Assembly (NCBI RefSeq): GCF_026344005.1
Contig: NZ_JAPKNH010000008.1
Location: forward strand, 62,001 to 126,000
Direction: 5' to 3'
DNA: 64,000 nucleotides
Origin: Kaistia terrae
GTDB taxonomy: Bacteria; Pseudomonadota; Alphaproteobacteria; Rhizobiales; Kaistiaceae
The notes under the pieces were generated by a model. That model worked only from the letters and a program-made list of their open reading frames with translations, did not search any database and had not been told where the DNA came from. The number at the start of each line of letters is the position of its first letter. Within the stretch, counting starts at the first letter, position 1. Position numbers and translations under genes: made by a program. Below, piece after piece: positions 26,913-34,835 of this stretch.

Positions 26913-27764
26913 TCAGACGATCGTCTCGGTCGAGGCGCCGGCCTTTTCCAGCAGCGCGACCAGGCCTGCCTTCATCTGCGGTGCGCCGCCGGCGATGCGG
27001 TTGCCCTCCAGCATGCCTTCGCCGGCGAGGAAATCGTTGTGCCAGCCGCCGGCTTCCTTGATCAGGCAGAGGCCGGCCAGGCAATCCCACGAATTGATGT
27101 GCTGCTCGTAATAGCCGACGAGCCGTCCGCAGGCGACATAGGCGAGCATCAGCGCGCCGGAACCGTTGCGATAGAACATGCCGCCGGCTTCCAACAGCAC
27201 GGTGACGAAGCGGCCGACATCTTCCGGCGGGATGCGGTGGTTGCTGCCGAAGCCGAGCAGGCCGTCCTCGATGGTGCGCGACGGGGCAACCGTGATCGGC
27301 ACGCCGTTCAGGAAGGCGCCGAGGCCCTTGGCGCCGGCGAAGAACTCGTCGCTGACCGGGGCGAAGATGACGCCGATCTCGGCCTCGCCTTCGACCGCGA
27401 CGGCGATCGACACGCACCAGTGCGACAGGCCGTTCAGGAACGGGCTGGTGCCATCGATCGGATCGACGACCCAGAGCACGCCGGACTTGCCCTCGACCAG
27501 GCCATCTTCTTCGCCAAGCACGCCATCTTCCGGGAATTTTTCCGCGATGCGGGCGCGGATCAGAACCTCGACCTCCCGATCGGCGATGCTGACGACGTCC
27601 TGGCCACCATGCTTGAATTCAACGGCGAGCGTCGAAAGCCGCTCGAAATAACCGAGCGCCAGCGCTCCCGCCTCGCGCGCGATCTCCTGGGCCAGGGTGA
27701 AACGGGCGGTGCGGTCTTCGATCGAAAGGGTCACGAGTTTTCCATTCAGGCAGGGTTGCGCCAC
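26913..27764 (-). CDS. Inositol monophosphatase-family phosphatase
   Basis: 283-residue Mg-dependent sugar-phosphate phosphatase of the IMPase/histidinol-phosphatase/FBPase superfamily. Metal-site motifs are intact: GEEDG (about residue 80), WVVDPIDGTSPF (about 98-109) and INSWDCLAG (about 225). Substrate may be inositol phosphate, histidinol phosphate or another sugar phosphate. The start is not certain; the ATG at 27764 has no clear ribosome-binding site and the GTG ten codons later is an alternative. It is convergent with the E1 gene and downstream of the histidine kinase gene on the same strand. Confidence 0.85.
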   Translation of the reverse strand: MAQPCLNGKLVTLSIEDRTARFTLAQEIAREAGALALGYFERLSTLAVEFKHGGQDVVSIADREVEVLIRARIAEKFPEDGVLGEEDGLVEGKSGVLWVVDPIDGTSPFLNGLSHWCVSIAVAVEGEAEIGVIFAPVSDEFFAGAKGLGAFLNGVPITVAPSRTIEDGLLGFGSNHRIPPEDVGRFVTVLLEAGGMFYRNGSGALMLAYVACGRLVGYYEQHINSWDCLAGLCLIKEAGGWHNDFLAGEGMLEGNRIAGGAPQMKAGLVALLEKAGASTETIV

Positions 27765-27773
27765 GACACTAGA

Positions 27774-27819
27774 GCGTTTTTGGCGCGATGTGGGTAGCAG
27801 TTCGCGTGAAGAAAAACGC
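27774..27819 (-). terminator. Stem-loop between kinase gene and phosphatase gene
   Basis: GCGTTTTT (27774-27781) is mirrored by AAAAACGC (27812-27819), extended inwards by GGCGCG and CGCG. Read on the minus strand it follows the histidine-kinase stop by about 70 bp and would form a hairpin flanked by A/T tracts. It is a plausible terminator, but the loop is long. Confidence 0.4.
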
Positions 27820-27888
27820 GACGCGGCAAGCCGCTAGCACGACAGCATGACGGCGATGCAACGGTCGGACGTCTCCAGCCGGATGGTT

Positions 27889-29223
27889 TCACGTGGCACG
27901 GAAAGCGTCGGGCTCATCGGCCACCGGTTCAACCGGCGTAGCTGCCAGCGGCAGGGTGATTTCCTGAACGAGGCCACCTTCCGCGCCGTTGCGCATGATG
28001 ATCTGCCCGCCGAGACGCTCGACGATCTCCTTGGCAATGGCAAGGCCGAGACCCGCGCCGGGCACGGACTGGCGTCGCGCCGGATCGACCCGGAAGAACG
28101 GCTCGAAAGCGCGCTCGATCATGGCCTGGGGGATGCCCGGCCCCTGATCGACGATGCGGATCACGGCGACGTCGCCCTCGCGCGAAAGGCTGACGGTGCC
28201 GCCGCCGCCATGGGTGGCGGCGTTGATCATCAAATTACGCAGCGCCCGGCTCAGCGCCAATGGCGCGGCGGACACGTGTACGGGTTCAAGCGCCCCCGCA
28301 TCGATCTGGCGGCCCTGCGCCGCCAGCTCCGTCGTCAGGCGGCGGACCAGCACGTCGAGCTGCACCGGCTCGCGCTCGCCTGCCTCCACTTCCTCGCGCA
28401 CGAGGCGGATGGCGCTGTCTGCAATCCGGTCGAGCTCGTCGAGATCGTTCAGCCAGTTCTGCCGCTCGCCCTCATCGAGGAATTCGGCGCGAAGCCGCAT
28501 CCGCGTCATCGGCGTGCGAAGGTCGTGGCCGGCGGCGGCGACGAGGCGCATCCGGCTTTCCATCGCGCTTTTCAGACGCGCCGACAGGCGGTTGAGCGCG
28601 CCTGCGGTGGCGCGTGTCTCGGCCGATCCGGTTTCCGGCAATGCCGGAAGCACGCCATCGGCGCCGACCGAGGCAATCGCCGCCTCGATCATCTGCAGCG
28701 GCTTGGTCAGCCGGTTGGCGATCACCAGCGCGATGCCGGCCGCGCCCAGGATGATCGCCAGCATCCAGCCGATCAGGATGACCCAGCCGGCCTGGGGCGG
28801 GGTCGTGTTGGATAGCGGCACGGCGATGTAGCCGAGATTGTTGATCGGGATCGACACGATGGGCGGAGCATGGGGTCGCGGCTGGGTGACGACGACATCG
28901 CGCGGACGGCCGACATGCTCGAGCACTTCGCGCAGCGCCTCGGTCAGATCTTCATGCACGGGACCGCGCGCCGGCTTATCGCGGATGCGGATTCCGAGAT
29001 CCTTGCCGCGCATCGAGCCGCGCAGCACCTCGCCATCGCGAAAATCTTCGGGATGGCGTTCGACGAGCTGGGCGATCAGGTCGATCTGGATGGCGGCGGG
29101 GCCGATCAGCCGGCGCGGTCCAGGCTCGCCGATAATGCTGACGGCAGCCAGGGTAGCGAGCCCGACCACAGCGACGATCGCGCTGATGACCAGCAGGCCG
29201 ATCTTGAGGCGGAGCGAGTTCAC
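27889..29223 (-). CDS. Sensor histidine kinase (EnvZ-like)
   Basis: 444-residue membrane kinase partnered with the response regulator gene just upstream. It has an N-terminal membrane segment (about residues 7-28), a periplasmic domain of about 110 residues, a second membrane segment (about 145-167) leading into a HAMP linker (NRLTKPLQMIE), the phosphoacceptor box AAGHDLRTPMTRMRL (about 230), an N-box (LRNLMINAATHGG), DQGPGIP and GAGLGLAIAKEIVE. GTG start: its GTGA overlaps the regulator stop by 4 bp. The short HATPase and RTPMTRM H-box are EnvZ/OmpR-subfamily features. Confidence 0.9.
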   Translation of the reverse strand: MNSLRLKIGLLVISAIVAVVGLATLAAVSIIGEPGPRRLIGPAAIQIDLIAQLVERHPEDFRDGEVLRGSMRGKDLGIRIRDKPARGPVHEDLTEALREVLEHVGRPRDVVVTQPRPHAPPIVSIPINNLGYIAVPLSNTTPPQAGWVILIGWMLAIILGAAGIALVIANRLTKPLQMIEAAIASVGADGVLPALPETGSAETRATAGALNRLSARLKSAMESRMRLVAAAGHDLRTPMTRMRLRAEFLDEGERQNWLNDLDELDRIADSAIRLVREEVEAGEREPVQLDVLVRRLTTELAAQGRQIDAGALEPVHVSAAPLALSRALRNLMINAATHGGGGTVSLSREGDVAVIRIVDQGPGIPQAMIERAFEPFFRVDPARRQSVPGAGLGLAIAKEIVERLGGQIIMRNGAEGGLVQEITLPLAATPVEPVADEPDAFRAT

Positions 29224-29942
29224 GCCTGCCCCTCCGTCTCGACCTTCACGGCCAGCTGATAGCCGCCATTTCGCACCGTCTTGAAGATCTGGAACTTGCC
29301 GTCATCGCCGAGCTTGCGACGCAACCGGCTCATCAGCACGTCGATCGAGCGGTCGAGCGGGTCGGCCTCGCGGCCCTGGGTCAAATCGAGCAACTGTTCG
29401 CGCGATAGTACGCGGCCGGGACGGTCGAGAAAAACGATCAGCAGGTCGAATTCGGCACCGGTCAGCACGATCGCGTCGCCTTCGGGATCGATCAGCGAAC
29501 GCGTATCCGGCGCGGCGACGAAGCCGGCAAACCGATAACTCGTCGTGGCGGGCGGCGCCTCGGCCACATCGGCGGAGCGACGCAGCACGGCGCGGATGCG
29601 GGCGACCAGTTCGCGCGGGTTGAACGGCTTGCCGAGATAATCGTCGGCGCCGATCTCCAGCCCGATGATACGGTCGACATCCTCCTTCAGCGCGGTCAGC
29701 AGGATGATCGGGATGTGCGGACGGCGATCGCGCAGTTGGCGGCAGATGTCGAGGCCCGACCCGTCCGGCAGCATGACGTCCAGCACGATCAGGTCGATCT
29801 GCTGGGTCGCCAGCTTCTCCTCCAGCTCGCGCTTGTCGGCGGCGAGCGTGACACGCAGGCCCTGGCCATCGAGATAGCGGCCGAGCAGCCGGCGGATTTC
29901 CAGATCGTCATCGACAACCAGTATGTGCGGCGCGTTGGGCAT
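29220..29942 (-). CDS. OmpR-family response regulator
   Basis: 240-residue DNA-binding response regulator. The receiver domain (1-120) has acidic pocket DDD (11-13), the phospho-acceptor Asp55 in LIVLDVMLP and Lys in GKPFNPREL; the C-terminal winged helix (about 140-235) shows the OmpR pattern FDLLIVFLDRPGRVLSREQL and DRSIDVLMSRLRRKL. Start at 29942 begins the receiver fold directly; the longer reading from 30005 adds 21 unrelated residues. It is transcribed away from the Spy-like gene at 30205, and a tandem GAAAC motif sits between them. Confidence 0.92.
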   Translation of the reverse strand: MPNAPHILVVDDDLEIRRLLGRYLDGQGLRVTLAADKRELEEKLATQQIDLIVLDVMLPDGSGLDICRQLRDRRPHIPIILLTALKEDVDRIIGLEIGADDYLGKPFNPRELVARIRAVLRRSADVAEAPPATTSYRFAGFVAAPDTRSLIDPEGDAIVLTGAEFDLLIVFLDRPGRVLSREQLLDLTQGREADPLDRSIDVLMSRLRRKLGDDGKFQIFKTVRNGGYQLAVKVETEGQA

Positions 29943-30086
29943 CAGTAACTCGGCCTCTTGAACCTTATTGGAAGGCGGTCGGCGGAAATTCTCCGACCAC
30001 CGCACTAGATCGTAGTCAAAGCTCTACCCGCTCAACTTCCTGCCGGGGCGGTTTTTTCGTAACCGAGCGTCTCAAAACGACCGATG

Positions 30087-30101
30087 GAAACATTTCGAAA
30101 C
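30087..30101. promoter_or_regulatory. Candidate response-regulator box GAAAC-N5-GAAAC
   Basis: GAAAC at 30087-30091 and 30097-30101 form a direct repeat with a 10-bp period, the arrangement recognised by OmpR/CpxR-type dimers (compare GTAAA-N5-GTAAA for CpxR). It lies between the divergent regulator and Spy-like genes, about 100 bp from the latter. Binding is inferred. Confidence 0.5.
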
Positions 30102-30204
30102 AAAATCGTTGATCGCAGACACGCTGGGAAACGAACCGACCTACCGAGGAAACAGCCGCTCCCTAGCTTCGGATTGTGTCCAGCGTAGCCATTGGAGATT
30201 TTCG

Positions 30205-30900
30205 ATGAAGCGTACTCTCGCAGCTCTCGCCATCCTCTCTCTCGCCAGCGTCTCGGCCGTCGCCGTCGCTCCGGCGTTTGCCAAGTCCGAAGCCAGCGCC
30301 GAAGCCTCGACCCAGAGCGGCGACCGCGGCGAAATGAAACGCGGCCCGCATGGCGGCAAGCACGCCGGCAAGCATGAAGGCCGCGGCCAGATGCGCGGCC
30401 ATGGTCCGCACGGCCCCCGCGGCGAACGCATGCAGATGTGGCTCGCCCAGAACCTGAATGCCGCCGAGACCCTGATCGGCATTCGCGCCGACCAGCACGA
30501 TGCATGGCGCGACTACACCAATGCCCTGCTCGCCATGTTCCAGCCGCCGGCACGCCCGGCGCCGCCGGCCGCCGGCGCTGCACCGGAAGCCAAGCCCGCT
30601 CCGCAGGCCTTTGCCCGCGAAGAGCGACTGGTCCAGCGCGCCACCGAGCGCGCCGCCAAGGCTGCCGAGCTTTCCAAGGCGATTGACGCGTTGAAGGCCA
30701 AGCTGACGCCGGAGCAACTCGAGAAGCTGGCCCAGGCCGACCTGCGCTTCGGTCCGCCGATGGGTCCGCGCGGACACGGTCGCGACCGGGGTCCCGGCCA
30801 TGGCCCGGAGCGTGGCCAGCAGGAACAGGGCCAGCAGGACAACGGACCGCAGGATGGCGCGGCAGCGCCGGACGACGGTGACGCCCCGCAGGCCGAGTAG
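30205..30900 (+). CDS. Spy/CpxP-like periplasmic protein, His-rich
   Basis: 231-residue exported protein. Signal peptide with cleavage expected after AFA near residue 25. A basic His/Gly-rich segment (about residues 45-75, HGGKHAGKHEG and RGHGPHG) could bind metal, followed by a helical core with an LTPEQ motif matching the LTxxQ of Spy/CpxP/ZraP proteins, and a disordered Gln/Gly/Pro tail. GGAGA at 30194-30198 supports the start. Divergence from an OmpR-type regulator recalls cpxP-cpxRA and zraP, so it is probably the target and perhaps a feedback partner of the two-component system. Confidence 0.75.
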   Translation: MKRTLAALAILSLASVSAVAVAPAFAKSEASAEASTQSGDRGEMKRGPHGGKHAGKHEGRGQMRGHGPHGPRGERMQMWLAQNLNAAETLIGIRADQHDAWRDYTNALLAMFQPPARPAPPAAGAAPEAKPAPQAFAREERLVQRATERAAKAAELSKAIDALKAKLTPEQLEKLAQADLRFGPPMGPRGHGRDRGPGHGPERGQQEQGQQDNGPQDGAAAPDDGDAPQAE

Positions 30901-30934
30901 ACGCTGAAGCCTCCGCTTCACCGGTAGCGCAACA

Positions 30935-30958
30935 AGGCGAACCACTTGTGGTTCGCCT
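30935..30958 (+). terminator. Hairpin after the Spy-like gene
   Basis: AGGCGAACCAC (30935-30945) pairs perfectly with GTGGTTCGCCT (30948-30958) around a two-base loop, 35 bp after the stop. No T-run follows, so it may act as a weak or protein-assisted terminator or as an mRNA end-stabiliser before the DUF1344 gene. Confidence 0.55.
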
Positions 30959-31003
30959 CCCCTCTCAACACAGGGTCGAACCCATCGACCGGGAGACAGT
31001 AAA

Positions 31004-31261
31004 ATGCGTAACCTCATCCTTGCCGCCGCATCCGTAGCCTTCCTCGCCTCGGGCGCCGCTGCGATCGCAGCCGAAGAGACCGAAGGCACCGTGACGAACG
31101 TCAATGTCTCGACGGGCACGCTGACCTTGCAGGACGGCCATACCTACAAATTCGCGAACGGCAACCAGCTTCTCGGCGTCCTTCCGGGCCAGGTCGTTGG
31201 CGTCTCGCATCAGGGCAATACAGGCATCGCTGCCTTCAACCCCCACCCCACCGACGACTGA
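31004..31261 (+). CDS. DUF1344 periplasmic protein
   Basis: 85-residue small exported protein. N-terminal signal peptide (about residues 1-21, cleavage after AIA), then one compact beta-rich DUF1344 domain: EGTVTNVNVSTGTLTLQDGHTY followed by LGVLPGQVVGVSH. GGGAGA upstream supports the start. The family is common in Rhizobiales and has no assigned function; the fold resembles a small OB-like barrel. It stands as a single gene between two hairpins. Confidence 0.8.
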   Translation: MRNLILAAASVAFLASGAAAIAAEETEGTVTNVNVSTGTLTLQDGHTYKFANGNQLLGVLPGQVVGVSHQGNTGIAAFNPHPTDD

Positions 31262-31412
31262 TCTGCCCTAACCGTTGCATCCTCGCCCGACCGGAAGCGT
31301 TCAAAAAAAGGGCGCCCGGTTCAAAGGACGGGAACCTTCGGCTTCCTCCCACATTGACCAACCAGACCTCACTTGTTCTTGAATAAGTTCTGACTTCTGA
31401 CCCCCCAAATAC

Positions 31413-31448
31413 GGCCCCGCCCTGAACCCCAGGGGCGGGGCCTTTTTT
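31413..31448 (+). terminator. Rho-independent terminator
   Basis: GGCCCCGCC (31413-31421) pairs with GGCGGGGCC (31434-31442) and is followed directly by six T residues. It lies 152 bp downstream of the DUF1344 gene and before the next operon. Confidence 0.85.
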
Positions 31449-31567
31449 GTTGCCTGTGAGCCAGTCGCCCGCAACGTATATTGCACGCGATATGCGTTCG
31501 TGCTTACATCTCCTTCGCGAACGTCGGACTGGTGGAGCAGGCCGCGTTGTCGCTGAGGGAGGACATC

Positions 31568-32611
31568 ATGAATCACCGCCACCATGGCGCGCGCTTGCGC
31601 GCCCTGCCGTTGCTTGCTGCCGCTTTGTTCGGACTGGCCGGCGCCGCGCACGCATCCGACAACAAGATCGCGCTCATTCCGGGCGGCCCGCATCCGTATT
31701 TCGCCCCCTGGGAACAGGCCGGCAAGGACGCGGCGAAGGACTTCGGTATCGCCGCCGTCGACTTCAAGGTTCCGGCGGAATGGAAGCTCAACCTGCAGAC
31801 CGAGCTCGTCGAGAGCCTCGTGACCCAGGGCTACACCGCCTTCGGCATCTTCCCTGGCGATGCTGTCGGCATCAATTCGACCGTCGAGGAACTGACGGCC
31901 AACAACATCCCGTCGCTGGCGCTCGCCGGCTGCGCGCAGGACCCGACCAAGGTCTCGTTCTGCTTCGGCACCGACGTCTATAATTCCGCTTATCTCGGCA
32001 CCAAGGCGCTGATCGAAGCGCTCGGCGGCAAGGGCAAGATCGTCCATCTGGCCGGCCTGCTCGTCGATCCGAACACCAAGCTGCGCATGGATGCCGTCGA
32101 AAAGGCAGCCTCCGAGACCAACGGCGCGGTGACGGTTGTCCAGCACATCACCGATACCGATGCGCAGGAAGCGGCCGACCAGAAGATCAACGCCCTGCTC
32201 GGCGCCCAGAAGGACGAGATCGACGGCCTGATCTCGACCGCCTACATCCCGTCCGTCGTCGCGGCCAAGTCGCTGCGCAATCTCGGCGACAAGCGCATCA
32301 AGCTGGTCGGCATCGACGACGACCAGATCGTTCTCGACGCCATCAAGGACGGCTTCGCAGCCGGCACGATGGCGCAGAACCCCTACGGCCAGGGCTATGT
32401 CGGCGCCTACGCGCTCGACCTGCTCGCCAGCGGCACCTGCACGGTCAAGGCCGATGCTCCCTTCGTGAAGACGCCGCAGACCGAGCGCTTCATCGATTCG
32501 GGCACGCTCCTGATCAGCAATGCCAACGCAGCGACCTACAAGGACGATCTGAAGAAGATCACGACCGAGATCCAGACGTCCTTCAAGGACAAGTATCTCG
32601 ACTGCAAATAA
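31568..32611 (+). CDS. CUT2 (ribose-type) sugar ABC transporter, periplasmic binding protein
   Basis: 347-residue RbsB-like protein of the periplasmic-binding family 4. Signal peptide with cleavage expected after AHA near residue 28; the first strand KIALIPGGPHPYFAPW and later motifs VESLVTQGYTAFGIFPGD and LVGIDDDQIVLDAIKDG mark the fold. ATG at 31568 follows a strong GAGGGAGG; the earlier in-frame ATG would destroy the signal peptide. It heads a binding protein, permease, permease, ATPase, GntR operon. Sugar identity is unknown. Confidence 0.88.
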   Translation: MNHRHHGARLRALPLLAAALFGLAGAAHASDNKIALIPGGPHPYFAPWEQAGKDAAKDFGIAAVDFKVPAEWKLNLQTELVESLVTQGYTAFGIFPGDAVGINSTVEELTANNIPSLALAGCAQDPTKVSFCFGTDVYNSAYLGTKALIEALGGKGKIVHLAGLLVDPNTKLRMDAVEKAASETNGAVTVVQHITDTDAQEAADQKINALLGAQKDEIDGLISTAYIPSVVAAKSLRNLGDKRIKLVGIDDDQIVLDAIKDGFAAGTMAQNPYGQGYVGAYALDLLASGTCTVKADAPFVKTPQTERFIDSGTLLISNANAATYKDDLKKITTEIQTSFKDKYLDCK

Positions 32612-32664
32612 GCGGTAGTCGCTTAATCTGCATTCTTGGGATGATGGCGGATATCAAACGCCGC

Positions 32665-32770
32665 CATCATCCTGAAATGCCGCGCAGCGGCCTCGAAGGA
32701 GGCTTCCGCCTGCCGAAACCTCTGGATCACCCTTCGAGGCTTCGCTGACGCGAAGCACCTCAGGATGATG
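32665..32770. repeat. Long inverted-repeat element, 'CATCATCCTGAGG' family copy 3
   Basis: 106-bp shortened copy with ends CATCATCCTGAAATGC and CAGGATGATG and arms GCCTCGAAGGAGG and CCTTCGAGGC. It sits inside an operon, between the CUT2 binding-protein gene and its first permease, so it is likely transcribed. Confidence 0.8.
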
Positions 32771-32833
32771 CCGGTAAAAATCCGGTCAAGGCGCCGTCTG
32801 CCGCGTCTCGCCATCCTCACACATGGCTTCACC

Positions 32834-33865
32834 ATGACCCCATCCTCCGATTCCCGTGCGCGGCCTTCCTGGCTGGCGGAACAGTCGAATTTGATCGGCC
32901 TCGCGGCCATCATCATCCTGTTCTGGTTCCTGTTCACCAGCCTCGCCCCCGGCTTCGTCTCGTCGTTCAACCTGTTCGCCCTGTCGCGCTCGCTCGCCGT
33001 CGACATCGTGATCGGCTTCTCGACCATGGTCGTGCTGGCGACCGGCGGCATGAACCTCGCCATCGGCTCGATCGGCGTCTGCGCCGTGATGGCGTCGGGC
33101 TATCTGATGCAGACCATCGGCCTGCCGATCCCCGTCGCCATGGCGCTGGCATTGTTGCTCGGCGCGTTCCTGGGCTGGCTGAACGGCTTCGTCATCGTCC
33201 GCTCCGGCGTCAATTCCTTCATCATCACACTCGCCAGCGCCAGCCTGTTCCTCGGCGGCATGCTCATCCTCTCCAAGGCGCAGACGTTCAACGCGCTGCC
33301 GCCGGAGATCGCCGCCTTCGGACGCATGCGCTGGGGAGGCTTCGTGTCGCCGCTCCTGCTGGTGGCGCTTGCCATCGGCGCCGCGCTCGTCGTGCTGTTC
33401 CGCTTCACGGCGCTGGGCCGCGAGATCCTCGCCGCCGGCGCCAATCCGCGCGCCGCAGAGCTTTCCGGCGTGCCGGTCGGCCGCGCCATCATCATCGCCC
33501 ATACGCTTTCCGGCGCGTTGGCGGCTTCCGCAGGGCTAATGCTGGTGTTCCGGCTCGGCGCCGCCATGCCGTCGATCGGCCAGGACTGGCTTCTGCCGTC
33601 CTTCCTCGCCCCCGTGCTCGGCGGCACGCTGCTGGCGGGCGGTTTCGTCTCCGTCGTCGGCACCATTTTGGGCGCGCTTCTCGTGACGACGCTGCGTTCG
33701 GGCCTGCTCGTGATGCAGATCGGCAATTTCTGGCTGCAACTTTTCCTCGGCCTGATCCTGCTCGCCGCCGTCATGATCGATCGCTATCGCGGCGTCTACG
33801 CCGAGCGCCGCAGCCTGGGCCGCAAGACGAACCTTGGTCGCAAAGAGTCAGGACGCCGCGCATGA
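32834..33865 (+). CDS. CUT2 sugar ABC transporter permease 1 (RbsC-like)
   Basis: 343-residue hydrophobic permease with eight to ten predicted membrane segments and the family marks GGMNLAIGSIG, GVNSFIITLASASLF and GRAIIIAHTLSGALAA. The start at 32834 is chosen because the earlier in-frame ATGs (from 32765) lie in the repeat. The last four bases overlap the next permease (ATGA), so the pair is coupled. CUT2 systems often use one permease as a homodimer; two different permease genes here suggest a heterodimer. Confidence 0.88.
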   Translation: MTPSSDSRARPSWLAEQSNLIGLAAIIILFWFLFTSLAPGFVSSFNLFALSRSLAVDIVIGFSTMVVLATGGMNLAIGSIGVCAVMASGYLMQTIGLPIPVAMALALLLGAFLGWLNGFVIVRSGVNSFIITLASASLFLGGMLILSKAQTFNALPPEIAAFGRMRWGGFVSPLLLVALAIGAALVVLFRFTALGREILAAGANPRAAELSGVPVGRAIIIAHTLSGALAASAGLMLVFRLGAAMPSIGQDWLLPSFLAPVLGGTLLAGGFVSVVGTILGALLVTTLRSGLLVMQIGNFWLQLFLGLILLAAVMIDRYRGVYAERRSLGRKTNLGRKESGRRA

Positions 33866-34833
33866 GCCAGAACCGCAACCTGACATTCGGCCAGCGTTTT
33901 CTCGCCAATGAATGGTCGGCGCTCGCCGTCGCCATCGTCATCGGTCTTGTCACGCTGGCGACGCTGTCATCGGCCTTCCTGACCGAGTTCAATCTCTATG
34001 TGATGCTGCGCTCGTTCTGCGTCGTGCTAATCGTCGCCTTCGCGCAGATGCTGACGCTCGCCGTCGGCCAGATGAACCTTTCGGTCGGCGCGCTCGGCGG
34101 CCTCGTCGCCATCGCCGTCGGCGGCATGATGGAAAAATGGGGCTTTCCGGTCCCGGTCGCGATCCTTTGCGGCCTCGCCATCGGCGCCGGCGGCGGGTTG
34201 ATCAACGGCCTGCTGACCGTGCGCACCGGCATTAACGGCTTCATCATCACGCTGGCGACGGCCTCCGCCTTTACCGGCATCAATCTCGGCATTACCGAGT
34301 CGATCCCCTTCTACAACCTGCCGGCAAGCTTCGTTGCCTTCGGCACCGGCCGCATTTCGGCCCTGCCCTATCTGCTGCTGCCGCCAGTCCTGATCGCCAT
34401 CGCGCTCGCCTTCTTCCTGGCTCGCACCGTGCCCGGACGGCAATTGCTTGCCGTCGGCGGCAATCCGCAGGCAGCCGAGCTTTCCGGCATCCCGCGCGAC
34501 GGCGTGATCGTCATGGCGCATACGCTGTCGGGCCTGCTCGCAGGCGCCGCCGCCATCCTCGCCGTCGCCCAGCTCGGCTCGGCCCAGCCGTCGATCGGCG
34601 TCGACTGGCTGCTGATGTCGTTCGCCGCCCCGATCATCGGGGGCGCGGCACTCGCCGGCGGCCATATCTCGGTCGCCGCCACGGCGCTCGCCGTCGTGCT
34701 GATCGTCATCATCCAGAACGGCATGGTGCTGGCCAAGGTCGACCCTTACTGGGTGCAGTTCCTGCTCGGCGCACTGATCCTCGCCGCCGTCGGCTTGAAC
34801 CGGCTGCGTGCCGTCCGCGCGGGAGGCGCCTGA
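33862..34833 (+). CDS. CUT2 sugar ABC transporter permease 2 (RbsC-like)
   Basis: 323-residue paralogue of the preceding permease, with the same hallmarks (VGQMNLSVGALGGL, TGINGFIITLATASAF, DGVIVMAHTLSGLLAG) and about nine hydrophobic segments. The two probably form a heterodimeric channel. It begins in a 4-bp overlap with the upstream gene and ends 2 bp before the ATPase gene. Confidence 0.9.
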   Translation: MSQNRNLTFGQRFLANEWSALAVAIVIGLVTLATLSSAFLTEFNLYVMLRSFCVVLIVAFAQMLTLAVGQMNLSVGALGGLVAIAVGGMMEKWGFPVPVAILCGLAIGAGGGLINGLLTVRTGINGFIITLATASAFTGINLGITESIPFYNLPASFVAFGTGRISALPYLLLPPVLIAIALAFFLARTVPGRQLLAVGGNPQAAELSGIPRDGVIVMAHTLSGLLAGAAAILAVAQLGSAQPSIGVDWLLMSFAAPIIGGAALAGGHISVAATALAVVLIVIIQNGMVLAKVDPYWVQFLLGALILAAVGLNRLRAVRAGGA

Positions 34834-34835
34834 TC

